NCBI RefSeq assembly: GCF_003325755.1
Contig: NZ_QORI02000001.1
Span: 1 to 64,000 of the forward strand
Source: Pseudomonas sp. SST3
Lineage (GTDB): Bacteria > Pseudomonadota > Gammaproteobacteria > Pseudomonadales > Pseudomonadaceae
Direction: 5' to 3'
DNA: 64,000 nucleotides
Shown here: piece by piece, positions 27,906 through 35,671 of the stretch
How the letters are laid out: every line of letters begins with the position of its first letter
Position numbering within the stretch: the first letter of the stretch is position 1
Notes under the pieces: generated by a model
The model's database searches: none
Seen by the model: only the letters and a program-made list of their open reading frames with translations
What the model was told of the DNA's origin: nothing
Translations under genes and position numbers: made by a program

Positions 27906-28337
27906 TTAAGGGGTCGTTGAACAATAGATTTGAGCGCGCCCTACATCAACCGAGCTGATGTGATCTCTATCCGAGTAGACAACCCCTGACGCGGTTCTAA
28001 GGTCATAGCCCAATACGTTTTCATCGGTATCGGAGATGCGAACCAGCTCAGCAAGCGGTTCCATCTGCCATACGCCGGATCCATTAAGGCGAGAGGGAGT
28101 GATGACCTGCACGTCCTCTATCTTGGCTTTGGCAGCGATACCTTCAAGCATTTGTTCCAGCTCTGCCTCGGACGCTACAAGGTACATCGTTCTCCAGCTA
28201 GCATTACCTTTGCCTATATTAAGGGTTACGCAAAACCAGGGACGATGCTGCTCGAGCTCAACAAAACGCCACAACTGATAGGGTTCCCCAAATATAGGCA
28301 CAAGCGGGATTTCAGCATGCCGGTGGGTGGTGAACAT
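27906..28337 (-). CDS. Hypothetical protein
   Basis: 143 residues from the ATG at 28337 (MFTTHRHAEIPLVPIFGEPYQLWRFVEL). No signal peptide or membrane segment. The composition is ordinary and soluble, with conserved-looking pieces RPWFCVTLNIGKG and EDVQVITPSRLNGSGVWQMEPL, so it is probably a real gene. I recognise no family. It faces away from a small helix-turn-helix gene 86 bases upstream, a layout common for regulated accessory genes. Confidence 0.5.
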   Translation of the reverse strand: MFTTHRHAEIPLVPIFGEPYQLWRFVELEQHRPWFCVTLNIGKGNASWRTMYLVASEAELEQMLEGIAAKAKIEDVQVITPSRLNGSGVWQMEPLAELVRISDTDENVLGYDLRTASGVVYSDRDHISSVDVGRAQIYCSTTP

Positions 28338-28422
28338 CAATGATCTCTATATTTAAGCTATACACAGCATAGCTCATTCAGCTTCGAAAAGGCTTCATCG
28401 TTCCTTTTGCGAGGCAGCAAAA

Positions 28423-28701
28423 GTGGAACTGAATGATGCGCTTGGGCTGGTGATTAAGGAGCTTCGGCGACAGAGGGAATTACCTCAGGAAGGACTGGGA
28501 CCTAGTCAGAGCTACATCAGCGCGATTGAGCGCGGCAAGTGGAAGCCATCGTTGGAGAAGATAGAGCAAATCGCAGCAATTTTGTCGGTTCATCCCGCTT
28601 CCTTGCTTATCCTGGCCTATCTAAGACAGGCACCAGCGGGAGAGGCGGATCAGATCCTCAGCTGCATCCAAACTGAAATCCAGGAGCTACGATCTACCTG
28701 A
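28423..28701 (+). CDS. XRE-family helix-turn-helix regulator
   Basis: 92 residues from a GTG start. An XRE-type HTH spans about residues 7-60: LGLVIKELRRQRELPQEGLGPSQSYISAIERGKWKPSLEKIEQIAAILSV. The SQSYISAIERGK segment is the recognition-helix signature. The second-helix region is shortened compared with the usual 'S-Q-E-x-L-A' pattern. It is divergent from the hypothetical gene at 27906 and may repress it or itself. Confidence 0.7.
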   Translation: MELNDALGLVIKELRRQRELPQEGLGPSQSYISAIERGKWKPSLEKIEQIAAILSVHPASLLILAYLRQAPAGEADQILSCIQTEIQELRST

Positions 28702-28915
28702 AAGCGGCTCGGTGGCATTACCTCCGCAGTGACGCTTTGATCGGTGATCCTTGGCTCGCTGCCCAAGGAACCGCCTGATAGCTCCATGGTAACCTTGGTG
28801 AACTCCGTGACTCGCTTCCCGCCGAAGGGCTGTGCCAATGGACCAAAACAATAGAAATCAGATTGAGAGCCTTTGAGCATCAGCCATCGAGGCTGCCATT
28901 GAGAGGACTAAATCC

Positions 28916-29161
28916 ATGGCTGAACTCAGCGATAGCGAAATGGACCGTGACGAGGAAATGATTCCTAAGCTCGCAGCGGCCGCCACGCATGCTGCTTACC
29001 TACGTTCAGTTGCGGCAGGCCATACCCTGCTAATAGCGAAGAATGGTGTACTTGTTCGGGTTGAGCGGGACGGTTCGGAGATACCGCTCCGCGCATTAAG
29101 TGCCAAGCATAGGGTGAAACCTGGGGAGGTTTTCCGCATAAAGCAACTATCTAGTAGCTAG
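28916..29161 (+). CDS. Small hypothetical protein
   Basis: 81 residues, ATG preceded by GAGAGG. Acidic N-terminus (ELSDSEMDRDEEMIPKL) followed by HTLLIAKNGVLVRVERDGSEIPLRALSAKHRVKPGEVFRIKQL, a beta-rich pattern. I recognise no family. Its position 215 bases after the XRE regulator on the same strand allows a link but does not show one. Confidence 0.45.
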   Translation: MAELSDSEMDRDEEMIPKLAAAATHAAYLRSVAAGHTLLIAKNGVLVRVERDGSEIPLRALSAKHRVKPGEVFRIKQLSSS

Positions 29162-29388
29162 CAAGAATGTGGTAAGAGATGGCTCTTGTCGCTTGACAGT
29201 AGTTGCCAAAAAGCAGCCGCAATGGAGATATCTTCATTCTGTAGCCGGAGCGAGTGGCGCTTATCGTGCACTTCGGGTACGCAGGGTTTGCCGTTCAGAG
29301 ATTTACGTCCTTGCACAATGACGGCGTTTAGCTAAACAAGCCGTGCGTGAGAAATCATCAGATACGGTCGGCCTGGTTGTTGGAGGAT

Positions 29389-29601
29389 CTATCCGGCTCG
29401 CTCCGACTTGGCGCCAGGTTTCTGCCCGCCGGTGTTTCGCTCTCCGGAGGGCGCTTCGATCGAAGATGGGTTTTCCTCGTCCAGCTGACAGATCTTGCAG
29501 TTCTGGCTATCTGGCCGATTGGTTTCGACATAGCGAACGCGACGGCTTGCAGACTGCCGGTCTGCACTCACGCGAAAACGGGGTCGATCAGGGTTGTTCA
29601 T
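29389..29601 (-). CDS. Small hypothetical protein with a CxxC motif
   Basis: 70 residues from the ATG at 29601, preceded by GAGG at good spacing. Begins MNNPDRPRFRVSADRQSASR, then RPDSQNCKICQLDEENPSS, with a hydrophilic tail. The single CKIC pair could bind a metal as a dimer or be redox active. It lies downstream of the persulfide-dioxygenase-like gene on the same strand. Alternatively the frame is spurious. Confidence 0.35.
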   Translation of the reverse strand: MNNPDRPRFRVSADRQSASRRVRYVETNRPDSQNCKICQLDEENPSSIEAPSGERNTGGQKPGAKSERAG

Positions 29602-29723
29602 ATTCAAAGCCTCGTGTAGCGAGATGGATGCTTGAGCCCTGCCTGTCCTTCCGGAACGGTTGTTCGTTTTAGCGGAACCGTCAGGGGGCTCCAGGCGCTG
29701 ATACTGGCTTGGCATGACGGTGG

Positions 29724-30473
29724 TCAGCCCTGAGGGCTGTGCTCAACCTGTTCGCAATAGCGACGGAGATTATCCGTAAGGTCGGGTGGGCATACACCGC
29801 ACTGGCGATTTCCGGGCACGGCATGATCAATGAACTTGGGATACGGCAAGTTCAACCCCGCCATGATTTCCTTGAATCGCTCCAGGGATATCGCTTCGCC
29901 TAGCCGAGGGTTGCGCTGCTTTTCCTGAGCGATGGTAGAGACTCGACGACTACTGTAGTCATGGCCGGGATAGACCAGAGTGTCGTCTGGCAGTGTGAAG
30001 AGCTTGTTTCTAACACTGTGAAACAGGTCATCGGCACTGCCGTTCTGAAAATCGGTCCTGCCGCAGCCGTCGATGAGCAAGGCATCACCGCTGAACAGGC
30101 GATTCCCTAACAGATAGGCGAAGTGCCCATCGGTGTGCCCCGGTGTATGCAGGGGCGTGAACTGCAGACTGCCAAGTATGAAAGGAACGCCTTCTTCGAT
30201 ACCCACATCCGTGCAGGGCAATCTATCGATTGCTGGCCCCGCAATGCGGCAACCCGTCCGCTTCTTCAGCTCCAACGCGGCGGTAATGTGATCGGCATGT
30301 ATATGGGTGTCCAATGTGAACGCCAGATTCAAGCCCAGCTCGGCCAGCTCGGTCAGGTCGCGGTCCGTTGCTGAAATAACCGGATCGATGAGGACGGCTT
30401 GCCGGGTGTTCTCGCACCCAAGCAAGTAAGTGTAGGTGGACGACACGGGCTCGAACAGCTGGCGGAATATCAT
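29724..30473 (-). CDS. Persulfide dioxygenase-like metallo-beta-lactamase-fold enzyme
   Basis: 249 residues. ETHE1/Blh-type enzymes oxidise glutathione persulfide to sulfite and glutathione with a mononuclear iron. Motifs present: THIHADH near residue 57, HTPGHTDGHFAYLLGNRLFSGDALLIDGCGRTDFQNGS near residues 108-145 (second His ligand, Asp ligand, GCGRTDFQ signature), and YPGHDYSSRRVSTIAQEKQRNPRLG. The GRTDFQ signature favours persulfide dioxygenase over glyoxalase II. It is downstream of a DUF2892 gene and opposite a BigR-like repressor, which in other bacteria controls such enzymes. Confidence 0.85.
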   Translation of the reverse strand: MIFRQLFEPVSSTYTYLLGCENTRQAVLIDPVISATDRDLTELAELGLNLAFTLDTHIHADHITAALELKKRTGCRIAGPAIDRLPCTDVGIEEGVPFILGSLQFTPLHTPGHTDGHFAYLLGNRLFSGDALLIDGCGRTDFQNGSADDLFHSVRNKLFTLPDDTLVYPGHDYSSRRVSTIAQEKQRNPRLGEAISLERFKEIMAGLNLPYPKFIDHAVPGNRQCGVCPPDLTDNLRRYCEQVEHSPQG

Positions 30474-30484
30474 AATGGTCTCGG

Positions 30485-30919
30485 CTAGTGGTGAGTGCTC
30501 AGCGGTGCCTGTTCCAGGGCACCTAGCAATTCATATTTTTCCTGATCAATCTCGCCTCGCGTGCGAACACCCAGGCGGCGCAGAATTGCCAGCGGTGGGC
30601 ACCATCCCTGCAGGCCGTGTTGCAGAAGAAACGGCAGCACGACGCCAGGCAACAGGAACCACTTTCTATTCACCGTAAGTCCAAGCACTAGCCCGGACAG
30701 CGCAAGTGAGGAGGCATTGACCTCGAGTACACGCTCGACGTCCCACTCACGGTCAAGGACATCGATGCGCTGAAGAATCGCGCTTCGCCCCATCGCGCTG
30801 AATCGACGAATGTTCTCGTCGGTTTGGCGATCGATTTCCTGGTTAACAGGTTGGGACGTTGAGCGGCGGACCCGGTCCGCCTGGTCATGGTTCGTACTGT
30901 TTTGCTGTATCGATGACAT
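30485..30919 (-). CDS. DUF2892 inner-membrane protein
   Basis: 144 residues; start at 30919 (MSSIQQNSTNHDQ) because AGGAG precedes it. A hydrophilic N-terminus is followed by two membrane segments, SSLALSGLVLGLTVNRKW and FLLPGVVLPFLLQHGLQGWCPPLAILRRLGVRT, which match DUF2892, the membrane part of YgaP-type rhodaneses. The conserved Cys in GWCPP is present. The extra ~65-residue N-terminal region contains no rhodanese. Eleven bases separate it from the downstream persulfide dioxygenase gene, so they form an operon, probably under the divergent ArsR-family regulator. Confidence 0.75.
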   Translation of the reverse strand: MSSIQQNSTNHDQADRVRRSTSQPVNQEIDRQTDENIRRFSAMGRSAILQRIDVLDREWDVERVLEVNASSLALSGLVLGLTVNRKWFLLPGVVLPFLLQHGLQGWCPPLAILRRLGVRTRGEIDQEKYELLGALEQAPLSTHH

Positions 30920-31040
30920 TTCGATCTCCTGATTCGCGCCGACGGGTGGCGCTGCGGGGTGAAGAGCCAAAGCGATGCTGCACTTTTTTAGGGACTGTAT
31001 TGGACGCGGAGTTCCGACCGGGCATCCGCTGTCTCTGCCC

Positions 31041-31080
31041 ATACGTAATATTGAAATATATATAGATAAAGTATATTGTC
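31041..31080. promoter_or_regulatory. AT-rich candidate operator of the BigR/SqrR-like repressor
   Basis: The 195-base gap between divergent genes holds an AT-rich stretch with AATATTGAAA at 31047-31056 opposed by AAAGTATATT at 31069-31078, an imperfect inverted repeat, with TATATATAGATAAA between. ArsR-family persulfide sensors bind AT-rich palindromes over divergent promoters. The site is consistent but not strong. Confidence 0.35.
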
Positions 31081-31114
31081 AAATCTACCTGACACACTGA
31101 AGAAAAAGACCTTT

Positions 31115-31444
31115 ATGGCAGATCTCGATATCGAAACGCTTCGTCGCAGCGCCACGGATGCCTGCGGTTTATTGAAGGCGCTGGGGAACCCTGACCGTCT
31201 ATTGTTGCTGTGCCAGCTGACCCAGGGTGAGTACTGCGTGGGTGATCTCGCTAGTGCGACGGGCGTTGAGCAACCGACCTTGTCTCAACAGCTCACGGTC
31301 CTGCGTCACAATGGCTTGGTCAGCACGCGACGCGTGGGCAAGCAAGTTCACTACAGCATCGCCAGCCATCAGGCGATGGAAGTCATGCAGGTGCTTTACC
31401 GGCTTTACTGCCAGCACCCAGAAATCGAGGACCCATCGAAATGA
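31115..31444 (+). CDS. ArsR-family repressor, BigR/SqrR-like persulfide sensor
   Basis: 109 residues from the ATG at 31115 ([32 protein letters not shown]). A winged HTH spans about residues 20-85 with [35 protein letters not shown]. Cys residues at 33 and 41 ([11 protein letters not shown]) and 99 (LYRLYC) lie where BigR and SqrR carry the two Cys that form a polysulfide bridge and release DNA. It overlaps the next gene by four bases (ATGA) and is divergent from the DUF2892-persulfide dioxygenase pair, so it probably controls both directions in response to sulfide. Confidence 0.82.
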   Translation: MADLDIETLRRSATDACGLLKALGNPDRLLLLCQLTQGEYCVGDLASATGVEQPTLSQQLTVLRHNGLVSTRRVGKQVHYSIASHQAMEVMQVLYRLYCQHPEIEDPSK

Positions 31445-31872
31445 CGATCGACTGGGCAAATTTCACACCGTGGTCTTCGTTCGCCGGAGGCGCGCTTATC
31501 GGTCTCGCTGCGACCCTGTTTATCCTGCTGAACGGGAGAATCGCGGGCATTAGCGGTGTGATTGGCGGGTTGCTGCGGCCAGCCAAAGGTGATGTGTTCT
31601 GGCGTGTTTCATTCATCGCCGGACTGGTCATCGCACCGGTGCTGTTTCAGGCGGCTTTCGAGCAACCAGACATTGAGATTAGTGCGAGCACCTTGACTCT
31701 GATTGCTGCCGGATTGTTGGTCGGCGTCGGCACACGGTACGGCTCCGGTTGCACGAGCGGGCATGGCGTATGTGGATTGTCGCGACGGTCGCCGCGCTCG
31801 CTGGTCGCGACGGCCGCGTTCATGGCCAGCGGCTTTCTGACCGTGTTCGTCATCCGTCACTTGCTGGGCTGA
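31441..31872 (+). CDS. YeeE/YedE-family membrane protein, PmpA-like
   Basis: 143 residues, four membrane segments. It carries [30 protein letters not shown] and the hallmark [22 protein letters not shown], with conserved Cys residues, typical of thiosulfate/sulfur-compound channels of the TsuA (YeeE) type. Half-size proteins of this kind occur as pairs (PmpA/PmpB) beside BigR-type repressors. Overlaps the repressor gene by four bases. Confidence 0.82.
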   Translation: MTIDWANFTPWSSFAGGALIGLAATLFILLNGRIAGISGVIGGLLRPAKGDVFWRVSFIAGLVIAPVLFQAAFEQPDIEISASTLTLIAAGLLVGVGTRYGSGCTSGHGVCGLSRRSPRSLVATAAFMASGFLTVFVIRHLLG

Positions 31873-31881
31873 GGAGTTGCC

Positions 31882-32307
31882 ATGAAATTGCTGAGCGCAT
31901 TTGTAGCGGGGCTGGTTTTCGGCCTGGGCCTGCTCCTGTCAGGGATGGCCGACCCATCCAAGGTGATCGCGTTTCTCGATCTGGCCGGGGCGTGGGACCC
32001 CTCGCTCGCGTTCGTCATGGGCGGTGCGATCATAGTCGCCAGTATCGGCTTCTTCTTCGCGTCAAAACGATCCCGGGCGGTGCTGGGAGATGTCATGCGG
32101 ATGCCTACCGCTACTCGGATAGATCGCCGTCTCGTACTGGGTAGCCTGGTATTCGGAGCGGGTTGGGGGCTGGCCGGTTATTGTCCGGGGCCGGTAGTAG
32201 CGTCGCTCTTGAGCGGCCGGAGCGAGCCACTGATCTTTGTCATCGCGATGCTGGCGGGCATGACGCTATACGAGCTGCAGACGCGCTTTTCGGGCAAGCC
32301 GCAGTGA
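31882..32307 (+). CDS. YeeE/YedE-family membrane protein, PmpB-like
   Basis: 141 residues, partner of the previous gene, nine bases downstream. LVFGLGLLLSGMADPSKVIAFLDLAGAWDPSLAFVMGGA and LVFGAGWGLAGYCPGPVVASL are the second-half signature, with the conserved Cys in GYCPGP. Together the two probably form one channel for thiosulfate or another reduced sulfur compound. Membership is secure; the substrate is inferred. Confidence 0.82.
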   Translation: MKLLSAFVAGLVFGLGLLLSGMADPSKVIAFLDLAGAWDPSLAFVMGGAIIVASIGFFFASKRSRAVLGDVMRMPTATRIDRRLVLGSLVFGAGWGLAGYCPGPVVASLLSGRSEPLIFVIAMLAGMTLYELQTRFSGKPQ

Positions 32308-32359
32308 TCGGTTGCACTCTAATTCGCGAAGCCAAGGCGTGCGAAAGAGAACGGTGCCG

Positions 32360-33148
32360 ATGATTATTGAAATGGGGCTCGGACTATCGGTCGGAGTCGT
32401 CTTGGCGCTGACCGGTGCCGGTGGCGGTATCCTCACCGTACCGTTGCTTATATTCGTGGTTGGCCTCGACCTGCCCCAGGCTGCGCCAATCGGCCTGATG
32501 GCGGTCGGCCTTGCCGCATGGGTCGGCGCGATGGTCGGACTACGGGACGGTATTGTCCGTTACAAGGCCGCGGCGCTAATGGCCTGCTCCGGTGTGCTGC
32601 TCGCCCCTGCCGGGGTCTGGGTGGCTGGGCGGGTAGCGCACGATATGCTCGCCCTACTGTTTGCACTGGTGATGTTCTGGGTCGCGTTCAGAGCATTCAG
32701 GCGTCCGCCGACCGATGATTCGGCCCGAAAAGCGGTTCCATGTCGGCTGAATCCGCAGACCGGCCGCTTTCATTGGACCTACCGCTGCGCGGCAATCGTC
32801 GCAGCATCCGGCACCTTGGCGGGTTTCCTCTCGGGATTACTGGGCGTAGGCGGTGGCTTTGTTCTGGTTCCCGCACTGAGCCGCTTCAGTGACCTCCCTA
32901 TGCGCTCGATCACGGCAACGTCTTTGGCCGTCATAGGCCTCGTATCGGTCAGCGGCGTGTCGTCTTCGGCCTTAGCGGGGAACATCGACTGGGCGGTGGC
33001 CATACCCTTTTCGGTGGGTGCGGTTGCTGGCATGTTAATGGGTCTTCTGATCTCCGCCCGATTGCCCGGACCACTGCTGCAGAAAGGTTTCGGTCTGATT
33101 GCAATCATTGCTGCCACTGCTCTGGTAATCCAAAGTCTGGGCCAGTGA
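32360..33148 (+). CDS. TSUP-family sulfite/sulfur-compound exporter
   Basis: 262 residues; start at 32360 (ATG; a GTG two codons earlier is possible). About eight membrane segments in two repeats, each opening with the TSUP motif: VVLALTGAGGGILTVPLLIFVVGLDLPQAAPIGL near residue 10 and FLSGLLGVGGGFVLVPALSRFSDLPMRSITATSL near residue 155. It follows the PmpA/B-like genes on the same strand. Export of sulfite made by persulfide dioxygenase is the likely role, which would complete detoxification. Confidence 0.82.
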   Translation: MIIEMGLGLSVGVVLALTGAGGGILTVPLLIFVVGLDLPQAAPIGLMAVGLAAWVGAMVGLRDGIVRYKAAALMACSGVLLAPAGVWVAGRVAHDMLALLFALVMFWVAFRAFRRPPTDDSARKAVPCRLNPQTGRFHWTYRCAAIVAASGTLAGFLSGLLGVGGGFVLVPALSRFSDLPMRSITATSLAVIGLVSVSGVSSSALAGNIDWAVAIPFSVGAVAGMLMGLLISARLPGPLLQKGFGLIAIIAATALVIQSLGQ

Positions 33149-33380
33149 GGCACGGAGCGATAGTTGCTAGTTTTTTCCCCTAGCGGGTGGAAACTCGCGG
33201 TCCTGCTCTGCCGGTAATAGCGGAGATGCAGAATGATAGAGCCGACCGCAACATAGCAGAATCAGAGCCGGCATTGAGGAGTGGTGCCCCACGCCTGGGA
33301 GAGGAGACTCACGTCGAATCTCCGATTTGAACCCGATCGTTTCTTACCGCTATATCGGATCTGCTTGCTGCTACTGCTCT
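33149..33380. other. Convergent gap, no gene seen
   Basis: About 230 bases between the TSUP gene and the convergent CtaG-like gene. A short complementary pair (GCTAG and CTAGC around a TTTTTTCCCC loop, 33166-33185) could be a weak terminator; nothing else was recognised. Confidence 0.3.
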
Positions 33381-34196
33381 TTAGTACAAGCCCTGCCTTC
33401 GATCGGCGAACGCCACTGGAAGAATGTTCCGACGGCGAAACCACATCGCAAAGAACGCGATTATCAGCAACAGCTCAGCAAGATCACCGCCGTAATACAT
33501 CCATTGTGCAGCCGCTTGGAGTTCGCTTAGATCCGCCATGGCGCCGCGTGGATAGCCGTAGCCGTACATAAGCTTACCTAGATTTGCGTGCGCTGCTGTC
33601 GCAAGAAATACCACCGTTAGCCTCATAGTCATACCGGCTCGGTGCGGAGCGGGGTCGGGGCCGGCGATTGACCACGTGAAAAGATAACCTGAGATCACAA
33701 AATGCAAGTGCAAGAGAACATAAACGAGCGGGTCCGTCATGCTTAAGACATACAGAGGCGTCAGGTAAAGAACATACATACCACCTATGTCGAGTAAGGC
33801 TGCCGTTATAGGGTGTATCAAGAAGCGGATTGGACGCGTTGCGAGAAACGCCACAATACGGCGCGCGATAGTAACGGGAATATTTCGAAGCAAAAGCGTA
33901 CCAGGGGCACCGAGAACTAGCGCGAGCGGACCGAACATACCGAGAAGCAAATGCTGGACCATATGACCGCTAAGATCCCGGTGAGCCCAATCAGAGAGCG
34001 GGGGTGATATCGCGGCAATGATCAGCAGAATTCCGACAGCGAAGCTGGCGGTTCGCCAGCCGCTCCACGTTGATCTTCTGAGCTCCCGGCCCGCAACGAC
34101 CAAATAAATGATGAGTAAGACAGACGGTAGAACTACCAACAGCACAACGAGCGCGGCGGAGCCACCCATGCTGACGTTATGCACTCCGTGATCCAC
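33381..34196 (-). CDS. Cytochrome c oxidase assembly factor, CtaG (caa3-type) family
   Basis: 271 residues, GTG start. About seven membrane segments with conserved His-rich motifs: HRDLSGHMVQHLLLGMFGPLALVLGAP near residue 75, LLHLHFVISGYLFTW near residue 160, and AAHANLGKL near residue 200. This is the Caa3_CtaG family, linked to copper delivery to caa3-type oxidase or to copper handling in general. No oxidase genes are nearby, so here it may serve copper or redox stress. Eight bases downstream of the DUF2243 gene, so they share an operon. Confidence 0.8.
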   Translation of the reverse strand: MDHGVHNVSMGGSAALVVLLVVLPSVLLIIYLVVAGRELRRSTWSGWRTASFAVGILLIIAAISPPLSDWAHRDLSGHMVQHLLLGMFGPLALVLGAPGTLLLRNIPVTIARRIVAFLATRPIRFLIHPITAALLDIGGMYVLYLTPLYVLSMTDPLVYVLLHLHFVISGYLFTWSIAGPDPAPHRAGMTMRLTVVFLATAAHANLGKLMYGYGYPRGAMADLSELQAAAQWMYYGGDLAELLLIIAFFAMWFRRRNILPVAFADRRQGLY

Positions 34197-34203
34197 CAGG
34201 CAC

Positions 34204-34680
34204 CTATTTGCTGAGTTGCGCAGTGATATGGTGCCGTGCTCTGCGGAGGAGTACGAAACCGATCACAAGCAAAAGAACCCCAAAACCGTTCCATGCCAAG
34301 TCATACGGTAAAAGGTTATCGACGTAGCGGACTTGATGCAGGCCAAGCAGCTTATGATCAACGATTCCGTCAAAGAGCTGGAAGATACCCAGCCCGAAAA
34401 AAAAACCTGCCCAAGCATGGGTTCGCGCGAGTGAATGACGGGCACGCAGATCGGAAAACATGAAAAAACCTAGCACGAAAAAAATTAGCTCTGCCGAATG
34501 CAGTAGACCGTCGGAAACCAAGCCAAGTGCTGGAGTAGATAGGTCGTAAAAGTGGTGCCAAGCCAATATTTGGTGGAACACAATCTCGTCTATCGCAGCC
34601 ATAACGCCAACACCGAGCAGTATCGTTGCCAGCATTGAGCGACGCGTGTCTAAGGTGGGCCTCGATTCGGAAGCAGCCAT
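34204..34680 (-). CDS. DUF2243 membrane protein
   Basis: 158 residues from the ATG at 34680, preceded by AGGTG at the right distance; two further upstream starts are possible. Four membrane segments with LLGVGVMAAIDEIVFHQILAWHHFYD and FDGIVDHKLLGLHQVRYV, the His-rich signature of DUF2243. The family commonly lies beside CtaG-like genes, as here, and is presumed to help in metal or oxidase assembly; no function is proven. Confidence 0.8.
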   Translation of the reverse strand: MAASESRPTLDTRRSMLATILLGVGVMAAIDEIVFHQILAWHHFYDLSTPALGLVSDGLLHSAELIFFVLGFFMFSDLRARHSLARTHAWAGFFFGLGIFQLFDGIVDHKLLGLHQVRYVDNLLPYDLAWNGFGVLLLVIGFVLLRRARHHITAQLSK

Positions 34681-34768
34681 AGTCATCACCTGTTATTGGT
34701 TTGAGCAATCGCTCCTAATGATCCCGTGTTGTCACTTGTAAGCTGCGAACTCAAACTGCGCGCCCCCT

Positions 34769-35647
34769 CTATCTGGAAACCGGTTCCGATTGCGCCGGAG
34801 ACTGACTTGCGGCTTGTTTATCAACAACACCGGGGATGGGCCGGGTTGGCTCTTCAAATTGGCCCTTGAGCGCATCAACACCGTCCTGGGGCTTGGCCAG
34901 TGGTACAAGATCCTGTCTGGCCTTACGACGTTCCTCAGTATTGATATCCATACGTTTGTCTCGGCTTTCCACCAATCCCTCTTTGGCCTCACCAATCCGA
35001 TTAAACGACCACGCCAACCTCGGCTCTCCTAATGGCAGCGACTCACCTGGTTTGCCTTGGGTAGCGTCCCAGGTATGCCAGGTTTTGCCGTAGCTATTCA
35101 TCTTGCTCTTCATCAGTGCGTGATCAGCCTGCTCCGGCAAACCGGGCGCAACCAACTGTCCGGACAAAATTTCGCCATTGTGCGGATGCCAGTACTGCTT
35201 TTCGGCGGTCGGCAACTGCTCAAACAGGCGCTCGGAGATGATGTACTCGATACCGTTGAGGTTAGCGTCTCGAGTATTGCCATCAAACAATGCGCATTGG
35301 GCAAGATCTTCATTGACCTGATTACAAAAATGGTGCGCTTCCATTTGGTGAGATGGGTCATCTTTCATGGGATGAAAGCCGACCAAATAGACGTTCATGG
35401 GATCCAGAGGCGAATCCGTTTGGAGCATGGCTGCTCCTGCCTCCAAAACATTGGTTTTGGTAGATTCTGCTCTTCCAGCGGGTTCAGTTGACGAGCTGAC
35501 CGTGCCGAAACCGGTACAGCCCGAGACTACCGCCATGGTTGCGATGCAGAAAATTTTCCTGTTCTGCTGAACTAAATATTTTCCGCAAGCGGGCAGACGC
35601 TGATAGGTTGTTTTCAGCGAAAAAGTTTCTGGCTGCATGTTTTTCAT
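34769..35647 (-). CDS. OBAP (DUF1264) family lipoprotein
   Basis: 292 residues. After about 30 residues lies KIFCIATMAVVSGCTGFG, a lipobox ending in Cys, so the protein is probably a lipoprotein; the ATG at 35638 is an alternative start. The DUF1264/oil-body-associated-protein core spans about residues 80-235: DPMNVYLVGFHPMKDDPSHQMEAHHFCNQVNEDLAQCALFDGNTRDANLNGIEYIISERLFEQLP and EKQYWHPHNGEILSGQLVAPGLPE. A charged, Pro-rich tail follows. Plant relatives sit on oil bodies; bacterial function is unknown. It sits between the CtaG/DUF2243 pair and the MBL-rhodanese gene, all on one strand. Confidence 0.75.
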   Translation of the reverse strand: MKNMQPETFSLKTTYQRLPACGKYLVQQNRKIFCIATMAVVSGCTGFGTVSSSTEPAGRAESTKTNVLEAGAAMLQTDSPLDPMNVYLVGFHPMKDDPSHQMEAHHFCNQVNEDLAQCALFDGNTRDANLNGIEYIISERLFEQLPTAEKQYWHPHNGEILSGQLVAPGLPEQADHALMKSKMNSYGKTWHTWDATQGKPGESLPLGEPRLAWSFNRIGEAKEGLVESRDKRMDINTEERRKARQDLVPLAKPQDGVDALKGQFEEPTRPIPGVVDKQAASQSPAQSEPVSR

Positions 35648-35671
35648 CCTCTTTTCTTGTTGCTTGGTTTG

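Noticed and set aside
27906..29161. A classical toxin-antitoxin pair from the XRE gene and its neighbours
   Set aside because: No known toxin fold was seen in either neighbour and the genes are not overlapping, so the call would be unsupported.
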